NCBI RefSeq assembly: GCF_022179545.1
Contig: NZ_AP025518.1
Span: 5,084,001 to 5,148,000 of the forward strand
Reading direction: 5' to 3'
DNA: 64,000 nucleotides
Origin: Mycolicibacterium fortuitum subsp. fortuitum
GTDB lineage: Bacteria; Actinomycetota; Actinomycetes; Mycobacteriales; Mycobacteriaceae
Shown piece by piece: positions 44,413 through 54,014 of the stretch. Each line of letters begins with the position of its first letter. Position 1 is the stretch's first letter. The position numbers were made by a program, and so were the translations under genes. Under the pieces are notes generated by a model that was given only the letters and a program-made list of their open reading frames with translations, was not told the DNA's origin and ran no database searches.

Positions 44413-45273
44413 ATGAACGCGCCATTCATCGGACCCGAAGCGCTCGCGGCAGGAGTGCTCACCCGCGGACAGCTGCGATGGCGCTACGCCGCGGCGCATC
44501 CGCGTGTATATCTGCCGAAGGACACGGTCCGGACACTGCACGCCAACACCATGGCTGCGTGGCTGTGGACCGGCCGCCGCGGGATTGTCGCCGGACGAGC
44601 CGCCGCAGCACTGCACGGCGCGCAGTGGGTCCGCGACGATGCCCCGGTGGAACTCATTACCGAGCACGGTCGTCGCCGGCCCGGGGTGATCGTGCGGGAG
44701 GAACGCATCCGGCCCGATGAGGTCTGCCAGATCGGCGACTTCAACGTCACCACTCCATTGCGCACGGCGCTCGACCTGGCCAGATTCCTTCCCCGTGACG
44801 ACGCGGTAGCCCACCTCGACGCGCTGGCCATCGCGACAGGCATAGACGCCGAACAAGTGCTCGAGCTCGCTGCGCGCTATCGCGGACTACGTGGAATTCG
44901 AAGCGCCCGAATTGCACTCGACCTGATGGACGCCGGTGGGCAGTCACCGCGGGAGACCTGGCTGCGGCTACTGCTCATCGACGCAGGCTTCCGCCGCCCA
45001 CGCACGCAGATCCAGGTGAGCGACGGCTTCAACGAGGCCTTCATCGACATGGGGTATGACGACGTCAAGGTGGGCCTGGACTACGAAGGAAGGCACCATG
45101 CCAGGGATCGACCGCGGTATGTGCATGACATCGGCCGCAGCGCACTCATCGAATGTGAAGGCTGGATCGACATCCGAGTCGTCGCCGAACACAGCAAGGC
45201 GTACATCCTGCACCGAGTCCGAGAGGCGTTCGCTCGCCGCGGTGCTTCACCATTTCCTGCACCAGGGTCGTGA
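44413..45273 (+). CDS. orphan AbiEi-antitoxin-like protein with DUF559-like nuclease domain
   Basis: A 286-residue protein. The N-terminal 60 residues are a winged-helix like those of AbiEi (LAAGVLTRGQLRWRY, YLPKDTVRT). The middle part (VAGRAAAALHGAQWV, TTPLRTALDLARF) is typical of the mycobacterial branch. The C-terminus (LLIDAGFRRPRTQ, KVGLDYEGRHHA) looks like a DUF559/Vsr-type PD-(D/E)xK fold. No AbiEii toxin gene lies beside it, as is usual for these orphans. Function unknown; possibly nucleic-acid binding. Codon use is like its neighbours. Confidence 0.72.
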   Translation: MNAPFIGPEALAAGVLTRGQLRWRYAAAHPRVYLPKDTVRTLHANTMAAWLWTGRRGIVAGRAAAALHGAQWVRDDAPVELITEHGRRRPGVIVREERIRPDEVCQIGDFNVTTPLRTALDLARFLPRDDAVAHLDALAIATGIDAEQVLELAARYRGLRGIRSARIALDLMDAGGQSPRETWLRLLLIDAGFRRPRTQIQVSDGFNEAFIDMGYDDVKVGLDYEGRHHARDRPRYVHDIGRSALIECEGWIDIRVVAEHSKAYILHRVREAFARRGASPFPAPGS

Positions 45274-45319
45274 CGCCACGACGATCACAGCCCAAGCGCA
45301 GGAAACGGCGCATCCAGAC

Positions 45320-46882
45320 CTAGTGTGCGAAATGCCTTGCACCGGTGAGGTACAGCGTGATGCCGGCAGCCTCGGCGGCTGCGGTCACCTCGGCGTCACG
45401 CACTGACCCGCCGGGATGCACGATGGCCTTCACACCGGCATTGGTCAGCGTCTCCAAGCCGTCCGGGAACGGGAAGAACGCATCAGAGGCGGCGACCGCA
45501 CCGACCACCCGATCCCCGGCCCGCTGCACGGCCAGCCCGGCCGCGTCGACGCGATTGACCTGTCCCATACCGACACCCACGGTGGCGCCGTCCTTGACCA
45601 CGACGATCGCATTGGACTTCACCGCCCGGCAGGCCCGCCAGGCAAACACCAACTCGCCGAGAGTCTGCGGGTCCGCCGGCTCACCGGTGGCCAGGGTCCA
45701 GTTGGCCGGGTCATCGCCCGGCGCGTCGAGTGCGTCGCGCTGCTGCAGGAGCACCCCACCACTGATCTGGCGGAGCTCGATGCCACCGACCAGCGGCTCG
45801 GAGGCCACCAGGATGCGGATGTTCTTCTTGCGGGCCAGGATTTCGACGGCACCGGCCTCGTAGGCCGGGGCGATGATCACCTCGGTGAAGATGTCGGCGA
45901 CGGTCTCGGCCATCTCGACACTGACCTCGGTGTTGGAGGCGATGACGCCGCCGAACGCACTGAGCGGATCACACTCGTGAGCCTTGCGGTGCGCATCGGC
46001 CACAGACTCCGATGAGATGGCGATGCCACAAGGGTTGGCGTGCTTGATGATCGCCACACAGATCTCTTCGTGGTCGAACGCCGCCCGCCAGGCCGCATCG
46101 GCATCGGTGTAGTTGTTGTAGGACATCTCCTTGCCGTGCAGCTGCTCAGCCTGGGCCAGTCCGGGCCACGCCGAGTCGTCGCGATACACCGCGGCCTGTT
46201 GATGCGGGTTCTCGCCATAGCGCAGCACCGCGTTGCGATGCCAGGTGCCGCCGAACCACTGCGGCAGCTTCTGGGCGGGCTCTTCCGGCGCCAGCGTCGA
46301 CCCCATCCAGCTCGCCACCGCCACGTCGTACTCGGCGGTGTGCCGGAACGCCAACGAGGCCAGGATCTTCCGCTCGGCCAGCGTGAAGCCGCCGGCGCGT
46401 ACCGCGGCCAGCACGCCGTCATAGCCGAGCGGGTCGACCACGACAGCCACACTCGGATGGTTCTTGGCGGCCGCACGCACCATCGACGGCCCGCCGATGT
46501 CGATCTGCTCGACACATTCGTCCACCGACGCCCCGGACTCGACGGTCTCGGAGAACGGGTACAGGTTCACCACCACGAGCTCGAACGCCTCGACCTCGAG
46601 CTCGGCCAGCGCCGCAACATGCTCGGGCTTGCGGGTGTCGGCCAGCAGGCCGGCGTGCACACGCGGGTGCAGGGTCTTGACCCGGCCGTCGAGCACCTCG
46701 GGAAAGCCCGTCACATCCTCGACGGGAGTGACCGGAACACCGGCAGCGGCAATGGTTTTGGCGGTCGAGCCGGTCGAGACGATAGCCACGCCCGCCTCGT
46801 GCAGGCCGCGGGCCAGATCGGCCAGACCGGTCTTGTCATAGACACTGATCAGCGCCCGCCGGATCGGTTTCTTCTCGCTCAC
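45320..46882 (-). CDS. purH: bifunctional AICAR formyltransferase/IMP cyclohydrolase
   Basis: A 520-residue cytosolic enzyme for the last two steps of IMP synthesis. The cyclohydrolase part (1-200) starts [20 protein letters not shown]; the formyltransferase part has [14 protein letters not shown] and [11 protein letters not shown], and ends GARHFAH. Length is normal. It follows purN at 10 bp in the same unit. Matches Rv0957. Confidence 0.97.
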   Translation of the reverse strand: MSEKKPIRRALISVYDKTGLADLARGLHEAGVAIVSTGSTAKTIAAAGVPVTPVEDVTGFPEVLDGRVKTLHPRVHAGLLADTRKPEHVAALAELEVEAFELVVVNLYPFSETVESGASVDECVEQIDIGGPSMVRAAAKNHPSVAVVVDPLGYDGVLAAVRAGGFTLAERKILASLAFRHTAEYDVAVASWMGSTLAPEEPAQKLPQWFGGTWHRNAVLRYGENPHQQAAVYRDDSAWPGLAQAEQLHGKEMSYNNYTDADAAWRAAFDHEEICVAIIKHANPCGIAISSESVADAHRKAHECDPLSAFGGVIASNTEVSVEMAETVADIFTEVIIAPAYEAGAVEILARKKNIRILVASEPLVGGIELRQISGGVLLQQRDALDAPGDDPANWTLATGEPADPQTLGELVFAWRACRAVKSNAIVVVKDGATVGVGMGQVNRVDAAGLAVQRAGDRVVGAVAASDAFFPFPDGLETLTNAGVKAIVHPGGSVRDAEVTAAAEAAGITLYLTGARHFAH

Positions 46883-46892
46883 GCTGTCATCC

Positions 46893-47525
46893 TCAACATC
46901 CGATGGTTGCCTTTCGTCCAGTCCAGGTCACGCCGCGGGTTGCCAGCGCGGCCAGCACATCCACCAGCAGTCGACGTTCGACCACCTTGATGCGCTCATG
47001 CAACGTCTCTTCGCTGTCATCATCGAGCACCTCGACAGCCTGCTGGGCCAGAATCGGCCCGGTATCCATCCCCGAGTCCACGAGGTGCACCGTGCAGCCC
47101 GTCACCCGCACGCCGTATGCCAACGCCTCCGGTACCGCATGGGCCCCGGGAAACGCGGGCAACAAGGCCGGATGGGTGTTCACGACGCGGCCTGGGAACC
47201 GGGAAAGAAACTGGCCGCCCAGAATTTTCATGAAACCGGCCGAGACCACCAGATCGGGTCGGTGTTCGGCAGTGGCCTCGGTAAGCGCCGTATCCCAGGC
47301 ACTGCGGTCCGCGTAATCGCCGAGCCGCACGGTGTAGGACGGCACCCCCGCGGCTGCGGCGATGTCCACTGCGGCGCATCTGCGGTCGGTGCCGACTGCG
47401 ACCACGCGCGCGGGATAGTCGTCGACGGCGGCGGCCAGTAGCGAAGCGAGCAACGATCCTGTCCCCGAAGCCAGCACTACCAGCCGCGCCGGTGCACTCG
47501 GAGGCACTTGTAGCGGTTGCTGCAC
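46893..47525 (-). CDS. purN: phosphoribosylglycinamide formyltransferase
   Basis: A 210-residue enzyme adding the first formyl group in purine synthesis. [17 protein letters not shown] (with Ser in place of the usual Asn), [15 protein letters not shown] and [16 protein letters not shown] (Asn, His of the active site) with [15 protein letters not shown] are all family motifs. GTG/ATG choice at 47525 fits the operon: the corrected stop of the DUF6350 gene is 9 bp upstream. Confidence 0.96.
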   Translation of the reverse strand: MQQPLQVPPSAPARLVVLASGTGSLLASLLAAAVDDYPARVVAVGTDRRCAAVDIAAAAGVPSYTVRLGDYADRSAWDTALTEATAEHRPDLVVSAGFMKILGGQFLSRFPGRVVNTHPALLPAFPGAHAVPEALAYGVRVTGCTVHLVDSGMDTGPILAQQAVEVLDDDSEETLHERIKVVERRLLVDVLAALATRGVTWTGRKATIGC

Positions 47526-47534
47526 GCGAGCAGC

Positions 47535-49036
47535 CTAGTCGCCCGTGCGGCGCGGCTGATCGCCGGTCGCGGGGTCATCGGGGATGTCGTCGACGATGAA
47601 GTGGTCCTCGGGATCGTCCTCGAGGTCCTCGTAACGCCGAGGACGGGGTTCAACGACGGCTTCCTGCACGTCGTCGTACTCGACATACCCGTCGACGTAC
47701 TCGTCAGGAGCGGCTTCGCGGACCTCCGGCTCGTCCACCGACGGCTCGTCCGCCGACCACGACACCAGCGGCTCGTCAGGTTCGAGCTCGGGTTCAGGGT
47801 CCGGTTCCTCGTATTGGATGGTGCTCTCGACGACATCGTCGTCGACTTCGTCGGGGGACTCGGGTTGCGGGGCGCCGGCTCAGGCTGGGGCGGGGCCACG
47901 GGTCGTGGCCTGCGGGTCAGGCCGCCGGACATCGCCACCGTCAGCCCGCCGATCCCGACGAACCACAGGAACACCGCAGGTCCGAAGGTCGACTGATCCA
48001 CCCCGACGGAGCCGAAATTGCCCAGGCGGCCGCCACCGGCGTAACCGGCCAAGGCCATCGTCACCGCGGCCAACACCGACGCCGTCAGCAACTTGGCGGT
48101 GGCCGGCCCGAGCGGGAGCGGGCGTCGTGCACACTGCTGCCCGACCGCTACCGCGGAGGCTGCGCCCACGATCAACAGCGCCACCCAGATCGGGCCCAGT
48201 GGCGGTGTAGGCACTGCCGCCAGTACCGGCACAGCCGGGATGTCGCCGCCGAACACCGTGAAGGAGCTGAAGGCTGCCAATCCGACATGCGCACTGGATC
48301 CCACCGCGATGGCCGAGGCGCCCACGATCACGTTGGGGATGTAGAGGATCGACAACAGGGTCAGGCTGAGCTGGCCGAACAGACTGTCGGTGATGGCGAA
48401 AAGATCGTGCATCGTGCCCCAGTGCACCACCAGGGACACGGCGGTGACCGCACCGGAGAGTCCGAACAGGGCGAGCACACCGGCGACGGCGGCCCGGATC
48501 GCGTCGGGCAGCCAGCCCGGCAGCGGCAGGGTGTCCAGCGTGCGGCGACCGACCTTCGAACCGACGCCGATCAGCGCGCCGATCACGTGGACCACCAGCA
48601 CGCTGCAGAAGGCCCGCAGGGCATTCGGGGTTTGGAGTTCGCCGATCACGGAGGCGGCATCATGGATGACGGCCAAGAGGATGGCCGCGACGAGAATGGG
48701 CCCGCCGAGCGCCGAGGCGACGACCCAACGGGTGACCAACCAGGAGGAATTGGGGGCGGTCGCGGCGGCTGTCGTGCGCGCCGTGCCCCAGATCATGGCC
48801 AGCACCGGCAGCAGCGGCATCACACCGAGCTCACGGCCACCGATGGACACCGGCACCTGGTGTACGCCCAGCCACATGCTGGCGATCGCACCGAACGCGC
48901 CCGTCATGTCGCTGTTGGCAATCAGCAGCTGCAACAGCACCACTGCGGCGATGACCACCAGCGCGACAATGGACGGCCCGAACGCGACCCGGAGCAACTC
49001 ACGTGCCTGGCGGGTGCCGACTGGCCGGTTACTCAC
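47535..49036 (-). CDS. DUF6350 membrane protein (Rv0955-like), with apparent frameshift near its C-terminus
   Basis: A multi-pass inner-membrane protein with 8-10 helices over residues 15-370. Start GTG 49036 ([10 protein letters not shown]). Near 47880, after VAPPQPEP, the frame read so far turns into a Ser/Thr/Arg-rich stretch that runs into purN. Another frame instead gives an acidic tail ([20 protein letters not shown], ending [12 protein letters not shown]) that stops at 47535, 9 bp before purN. Restoring one lost base in the CCTGAGCCGGCGCCCCGC area joins the two: 500 residues. Either a sequencing deletion or a real change. Function unknown; matches Rv0955 by position. Confidence 0.82.
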
Positions 49037-49096
49037 TTGGTGGGCTGCTCCTCGCAATGATCGGCGCGTGCGCGGGAAGCGCACGCGCCGATCAGC

Positions 49097-49951
49097 TTAC
49101 GACGGCGCAGGGCCAGATTGCTGTGAAGGCGGCTGCTGTGCCGGGCCGCCGGACGGCGCCGACGAGCCGGACTGCTGCGGCTGACCGTAGGTGGGGTAGC
49201 CGGTCGGGGGCGTGGGCGGACCGCTCGGCTGCTGACCTTGCTGCCCCTGCGGGCCCTGCGGGGACTGCACCGGGTAACCACCGGTGTTCGGACCGCTGGA
49301 GTAGCCGCCGTACTGCGACGGGTAGCCGGGCTGCTGCGGCTGGGCCTGCTGGTAGGGCTGACCGCCGTGCTGCGGCTGGTGCTGCTGGCCGTAGTACTGC
49401 GACGGGCCACCGTACTGGCCATACTGCGGCTGCTGATCGAACTGCGGCTTGGGAGCCGGAGGCGTGATGATGCCCGCATGGAAGAGCAGCGCGGCGATCG
49501 CGGCGCCCGCCTGGATCAGGGTGAGGACGAGCAGCACCCAGATCGTCCAGTCGGCGCCGCCGCCCGCGGCCACCGAGACGGAGATGGCGAGCAGCAGGCC
49601 CAGCGTGGCCAGGACCGCGGCAGGCGCCACACGGTTCTTCTGTTTCGGCAGCACACTGACACCCGCCACGAGCCCGGCCACCAGCGGAACCGCGATGATC
49701 AGCGAACCGATCACCGCCTGGATCTCGAAAGCGAAGCTGACGAAGTAGATGAGCAGGCCCACACCTGCGACCACTGCCAGCAGGATCTCGGGCAGCTTGT
49801 TCTCGCCGGGCACCACATTGACCGCGACCGGCGCTGCCGGCGCCGCGGGTGTCTGAGCGGGAACAGCCTTCGCGAACTGCTGGGTGGCATCAAACTGCGA
49901 ACCCGACTGCGGGGTCGGCGGGTATCCGGGATTACTGGGCGGGTAGGTCAT
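49097..49951 (-). CDS. DUF5336 membrane protein (34-kDa antigen family, Rv0954-like)
   Basis: A 284-residue protein. A short Pro/Gln-rich start, four membrane helices (about 55-165; for example LLAVVAGVGLLIYFVSFAF), and a long Gln/Gly/Pro/Tyr-rich tail (repeats like YGGPSQYYGQQHQPQHGGQ). This matches the mycobacterial 34-kDa antigenic protein family; Rv0954 has been linked to cell division proteins. It lies 60 bp upstream of the DUF6350 gene on the same strand and is likely in the same unit. Confidence 0.88.
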   Translation of the reverse strand: MTYPPSNPGYPPTPQSGSQFDATQQFAKAVPAQTPAAPAAPVAVNVVPGENKLPEILLAVVAGVGLLIYFVSFAFEIQAVIGSLIIAVPLVAGLVAGVSVLPKQKNRVAPAAVLATLGLLLAISVSVAAGGGADWTIWVLLVLTLIQAGAAIAALLFHAGIITPPAPKPQFDQQPQYGQYGGPSQYYGQQHQPQHGGQPYQQAQPQQPGYPSQYGGYSSGPNTGGYPVQSPQGPQGQQGQQPSGPPTPPTGYPTYGQPQQSGSSAPSGGPAQQPPSQQSGPAPS

Positions 49952-50085
49952 GACCTCTCCTGTGCTATCAAGCTTCGCGACGTGTGTTCACGCAGGCATG
50001 AATACCGACCACGTGAGCGATTCGAGCTTCCACGCTAGCGCACCCGGCTGGGTGCCGGGCGCGCGTGCGGGGTGTCAGCGCGGTC

Positions 50086-51216
50086 TCAAGCTGATACCAG
50101 GACGGGTGCGTCGACGGAATCCGTTTCCGCTGCTTCGATCTCGCGAACCAGCGGCAAAACCTTGGCGCCGAAGTACTCGATTTCTTCTTGGAAATGCAGG
50201 AATCCGCCGAGGATGAGGTCCACGCCGCGTTTGCGGTAGGCGGCGATGCGTTCGGCGATCTGCTCGGGCGTGCCGATCAGCTGGGTGCGGAAGCCGTCGT
50301 TGTACTGCACCAGATCTTCGAAACTTGAATCGGCCCACATGCCCTTCTTGTCGCCCGTGGAGTTGCCCGCCTGCTGCACCGCGCTGTGGAAGCCTTCGAC
50401 AGCGGGCTTGTTGGCCTTGGCGATGATCTCTTTGAGGACTTCTTTCGCCTCCGTCTCTGAGTCGCGGGCGATGATGAATCCGTTGAGGCCGAACTTCACC
50501 TCTCTGTCGGCGTTGCGGGCATGATCGCGTACCTCGACTACCTGTTCGGTCAGCCCTTCGAAGTCTTTGCCGTTGGAGAAGTACCAGTCGGCGTAGCGGC
50601 CGCCGTTGCGTCGGGCCGCGGTGGAGTTGCCGCCCTGAAACAGCTCGGGGTTGGGACGATCGGGGGTGTTCAGCGGCTTGGGTTTGAGGGTGAAATCGTG
50701 GATTCGATAGAAGTCGCCGCGGAAATCCACGTCGTCCTCGGTCCAGATCTTGCGCAGCACCTGCAGGAACTCCGCGCTGCGACGGTAGCGCTCGTCGTGT
50801 TCGAGCCATGGTTCACCCAAGTGGGTGAACTCGTCTTTGAACCAGCCCGAGACGACATTGACGGCGAAGCGGCCATTGCTGAGGTGGTCGGCGGTGGCAC
50901 CGAGCTTGGCCAGCACTGCCGGCTGCCACAGCCCCGGATGAACCGCGGCGATTACTTTGAGTCTCTGCGTGGCCAGCAACAGGGCAAGGCTGAAACTGGT
51001 GGATTCATGCTGGTACTCGGCGCCATAACTGGCCTCGTAGCGAACCTGCGACAAGGCATATTCGAAACCGTTGTTCTCCGCGGTCTGCGCGAGCTTCTTG
51101 TTGTACTCGTAGTTCCAGTCGGTGCGCTGCTCGATATCGCTGGTGACCAGGCCGCCGCTGACGTTGGGCACCCAGTAGGCGAACTTGACGTGGTCGGCGA
51201 TGCGTTCAGTCGTCAT
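50086..51216 (-). CDS. SfnG-like FMNH2-dependent dimethylsulfone monooxygenase (LLM class)
   Basis: A 376-residue luciferase-like monooxygenase. VKFAYWVPNVSGGLVTSDI, VRYEASYGAEYQHES and VNVVSGWFKDEFTHLGEPW are close to SfnG (dimethylsulfone to methanesulfinate), the main alternative being an alkanesulfonate monooxygenase. It would need reduced FMN from a partner reductase, which is not near. Start ATG 51216 is chosen because the MTTERIADHVKFAYW beginning is usual and the frame before it lacks homology. It diverges from the F420-type gene. Confidence 0.85.
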   Translation of the reverse strand: MTTERIADHVKFAYWVPNVSGGLVTSDIEQRTDWNYEYNKKLAQTAENNGFEYALSQVRYEASYGAEYQHESTSFSLALLLATQRLKVIAAVHPGLWQPAVLAKLGATADHLSNGRFAVNVVSGWFKDEFTHLGEPWLEHDERYRRSAEFLQVLRKIWTEDDVDFRGDFYRIHDFTLKPKPLNTPDRPNPELFQGGNSTAARRNGGRYADWYFSNGKDFEGLTEQVVEVRDHARNADREVKFGLNGFIIARDSETEAKEVLKEIIAKANKPAVEGFHSAVQQAGNSTGDKKGMWADSSFEDLVQYNDGFRTQLIGTPEQIAERIAAYRKRGVDLILGGFLHFQEEIEYFGAKVLPLVREIEAAETDSVDAPVLVSA

Positions 51217-51323
51217 GCCGGTGATCCCAGCAAACCGCGGCGGACCCGTCGCGGGTATCGCTCGCGATGAACTTTTCTCGCCGCCGACACAACTAACGAG
51301 ACGGACCGTCTTGCGACTGAGAC

Positions 51324-51337
51324 TGAAACACGTTCTA
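51324..51337. promoter_or_regulatory. KstR-like operator between divergent LLM genes
   Basis: TGAAACACGTTCTA matches the KstR consensus TnnAACnnGTTnnA at every fixed base. It lies 9 bp upstream of the F420-type LLM start and 107 bp upstream of the SfnG-like start. No experimental link to these genes is known to me. Confidence 0.6.
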
Positions 51338-51346
51338 ATTCTGGTC

Positions 51347-52195
51347 ATGGACTATGGGCTCGTTCTCTTCACCAGTGACCGCGGCATCGCCCCGGCCAAG
51401 GCCGCCAAACTCGCCGACGATCACGGCTTCACGACGTTCTACGTCCCCGAGCACACCCACATCCCGATCAAGCGCGAGGCCGCTCACCCCACCACCGGTG
51501 ACGAGTCCCTGCCCGACGACCGCTACATGCGCACCCTCGATCCGTGGGTGTCGCTGGGTACCGCCTGCGCGGTGACGTCGCGGGTCCGGCTGTCGACGGC
51601 CGTCGCACTGCCCGTCGAGCACGACCCGATCACGCTGGCCAAATCCATCGCCACCCTCGACCACCTGTCGGGTGGACGCGTATCGCTGGGTGTCGGGTTC
51701 GGTTGGAACACCGATGAACTCGCCGACCACAACGTTCCCCCGGGCCGGCGCCGCACCATGCTGCGCGAGTACCTGGAAGCCATGCGCGCGCTGTGGACCG
51801 AGGAAGAAGCCTCCTACGAAGGCGAATTCGTGAACTTCGGACCGTCGTGGGCCTGGCCCAAGCCGGTGCAGTCGCACATCCCCGTGCTGGTCGGTGCGGC
51901 CGGCACCGAGAAGAACTTCAAGTGGATCGCCAAGTCGGCCGACGGCTGGATCACCACGCCGCGCGACTTCAACATCGACGAGCCGGTCAAGTTGCTGCAG
52001 GACACCTGGGCCGCCGCCGGACGTTCCGGTGCACCGCAGATCGTGGCGCTGGACTTCAAGCCGGACCCCGAAAAGCTCGCCCACTGGCGTGAGTTGGGCG
52101 TCACCGAGGTGCTGTTCGGCCTGCCCGACAAATCCGAGGCCGAGGTGTCGGCATACGTCGAGCGGCTCGCGGGCAAGCTGGCCACGCTGGTCTAG
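51347..52195 (+). CDS. LLM class F420-dependent oxidoreductase (Rv0953c-like)
   Basis: A 282-residue protein of the luciferase-like TIM-barrel family, F420 branch. It begins MDYGLVLFTSDRGIAPAKAA, then has FYVPEHTHIPI, STAVALPVEHDPITLAKSI and GRVSLGVGFGWNTDEL. It would use F420H2 to reduce an unknown substrate. ATG 51347 is chosen as the family start. Matches Rv0953c by position. The KstR-like box at its promoter suggests a link with sterol or similar substrates. Confidence 0.87.
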   Translation: MDYGLVLFTSDRGIAPAKAAKLADDHGFTTFYVPEHTHIPIKREAAHPTTGDESLPDDRYMRTLDPWVSLGTACAVTSRVRLSTAVALPVEHDPITLAKSIATLDHLSGGRVSLGVGFGWNTDELADHNVPPGRRRTMLREYLEAMRALWTEEEASYEGEFVNFGPSWAWPKPVQSHIPVLVGAAGTEKNFKWIAKSADGWITTPRDFNIDEPVKLLQDTWAAAGRSGAPQIVALDFKPDPEKLAHWRELGVTEVLFGLPDKSEAEVSAYVERLAGKLATLV

Positions 52196-52224
52196 TTGCC
52201 GGTGGCTTGCGGCGGTTTACGCGC

Positions 52225-52281
52225 CGAGATCAACGCCATGGTCGCAAAAGTTCGGTTTCGACGACCATGGCGTTGATCTCG
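52225..52281. repeat. 20-bp inverted repeat between convergent genes
   Basis: CGAGATCAACGCCATGGTCG (52225-52244) and its perfect reverse complement at 52262-52281 flank a 17-base loop, in the 93-bp gap between the LLM and thiolase-like stops. It can act as a bidirectional terminator, but the arms are unusually long and lack a T-run. Confidence 0.75.
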
Positions 52282-52288
52282 TTGATGG

Positions 52289-53815
52289 CTATGCCAGCGT
52301 CGCGGTGTTTCGCTTCTCGCCGGAAGTCACGACGATCGATGCGCCCAGCGGCTCCCCATCGGTGAGCAACCCCAGCAGCGCCTCGTCCGTGGTCGTGGCC
52401 AGGAAGCGGCCGCCGTCGGAATCCAGCCGGCCGATGATGATGCCGGTGCGCGGCGTCCAGTCGTAGCGGACGGTGTAGGTCTCGATGGTGGCCGGACCGT
52501 CGGCCTTTTCCGTGATGGCGACCCGCTGTTGCGCATTGAACTCGTCCTGCAGTGCCGCGCTGCCGTCGGCCACCCAGTCGGCGGGCCCGGTCGAGTAGAT
52601 GCCGACCGAATACTTGCTCGCGATACCACCGTTGCCGCCGACCAGTGCGAATTGACCTGGCTTGTCCCGCATTTCATTGACAGCCTCGGCGATGCCGTGC
52701 ATCGAGTAGTTGTTGCCCGGGCCGCCGAAGAAGGGCAGACCACCGGTCAGCGTGAGACCACGCTCGTCGTCGGGCGCCAGTCCGGTGCCGTCACAGATGT
52801 TGAACACCGGGAACGGGAAGCAGCTGTACAGGTCGAACGCCGCGATGTCGTCGAGGGTGATACCCGCGACGCGCAGGGCTTCGTTCACCGCGATCACCGC
52901 GGCTTCGCTGTAGCCCAGCTCAGCGCGCTCCAGCAGCTTGATCTCCTTCATGTCGGCATGCCCGCGCAGGTAAACCCACTTCTCCTCGGGCACACCGAGT
53001 TTGCGGGCGGATTCGACCGACATCAGCAATACCGCGGCACCCTGATTGACCTGATCGCGCGCCACCATCAACCGCGGGTACGGGTCGCAGATCATCCGGT
53101 TGCTCTCGGTGACGGTGGCCAGCTCCTGCGCCGAACGCTCCACCGGGGACGACGAATACGGGTTCTTGGCGGCCACTTTGGAGAACGGCGCGAACAACTC
53201 GGCCATCGCCTGCCGGTAATCACTCACCGACAGCCCGAGCCTCGCCCGGCGTGCGTTCTCCAGCAGGCCGTATTGCACCGGAGCGCCGATCAGCCCGTGC
53301 TTGACCGTGTACTCGTCGAAGATGCCGTCGTACCCGTAGCCACGGTCCTCCAGCTGTCCCTCGATGGTCTCGGAATGGTCCGGCTTGTCGTCGCGCTTGG
53401 AGAAATACCGCAGCGTCGAGGTGTTCTCCGAGCCGAACAGCAGCACCACATCAGTCTCGCCGGCTGCGATGGCGGCCGAGAATTCGGTGACGAGGTGCTG
53501 AGGGCTCTGGCCGCCGATCACCTCGAGGATGGCGCGGGCCGGCTCGGCGCCGACATTGCGCGCGACTGAACGCGGGTAGTTGTTGGATACGCCCAGCGTC
53601 GCGGACTGCGGGCCCGAGATCTCGAACTGCCGCGTGCCCGCCACAGTGTCGATGGCGTGCGCCACGGCGGCGATATCAGCGCCGGTATCGCGCAAGGCTG
53701 CCCTGGCAGCCTCGGTGGCCAGCTCGACCGAGGACATCCCGCGGTAGCCGTCGAGGTCGATGCGTTCGGTGAACTGCCCGACGCCGACGATGACAGGGGT
53801 GCGCGGATCGACCAT
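52289..53815 (-). CDS. thiolase-fold acetyl-CoA acetyltransferase-like protein lacking the nucleophilic Cys
   Basis: A 508-residue protein of the mycobacterial acetyl-CoA acetyltransferase family: PVIVGVGQFTERID start, LLFGSENTSTLRYFSKRDD, and the thiolase-like C-terminal part with NYSMHGIAEAV (active-site His). At the place of the usual nucleophile Cys (after ILEV) the sequence is IGGQSPQHL, so there is none; its cysteines lie only in MICDP and YSCFPFPVFNICDG. The reaction is therefore likely not a normal thiolysis; a scaffold or acyltransferase role, or another Cys, is possible. Single gene, not in an operon. Confidence 0.78.
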   Translation of the reverse strand: MVDPRTPVIVGVGQFTERIDLDGYRGMSSVELATEAARAALRDTGADIAAVAHAIDTVAGTRQFEISGPQSATLGVSNNYPRSVARNVGAEPARAILEVIGGQSPQHLVTEFSAAIAAGETDVVLLFGSENTSTLRYFSKRDDKPDHSETIEGQLEDRGYGYDGIFDEYTVKHGLIGAPVQYGLLENARRARLGLSVSDYRQAMAELFAPFSKVAAKNPYSSSPVERSAQELATVTESNRMICDPYPRLMVARDQVNQGAAVLLMSVESARKLGVPEEKWVYLRGHADMKEIKLLERAELGYSEAAVIAVNEALRVAGITLDDIAAFDLYSCFPFPVFNICDGTGLAPDDERGLTLTGGLPFFGGPGNNYSMHGIAEAVNEMRDKPGQFALVGGNGGIASKYSVGIYSTGPADWVADGSAALQDEFNAQQRVAITEKADGPATIETYTVRYDWTPRTGIIIGRLDSDGGRFLATTTDEALLGLLTDGEPLGASIVVTSGEKRNTATLA

Positions 53816-53918
53816 GACAATCTCCTTGACAGCTGTTAATTCGTGAGGCTAACCGATTGCTGTCTGGAGAGTGAAATCGGTGCATATCGACCGTCATCAG
53901 CCGCATTACCGTTGATGG

Positions 53919-54005
53919 GTGACGCAGCCACTGAGAGTTGATACCGCAGCGCTTCGGAGCGCTGCCCGAGAACTGGCCGGGCTGAGCGACGAACTGGACC
54001 ATTGA
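53919..54005 (+). CDS. 28-residue reading frame, possible stub of an ESX/EspC-type protein
   Basis: GTG 53919 to TGA 54005: MTQPLRVDTAALRSAARELA then GLSDELDH. The start resembles the N-terminal helix of EspC/WXG100-like proteins (LRVDTxALRxAAxxLxxL), which normally run to about 100 residues. It ends 9 bp before the next gene. It may be a truncated remnant or chance. Confidence 0.4.
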   Translation: MTQPLRVDTAALRSAARELAGLSDELDH

Positions 54006-54014
54006 CTCACAATC

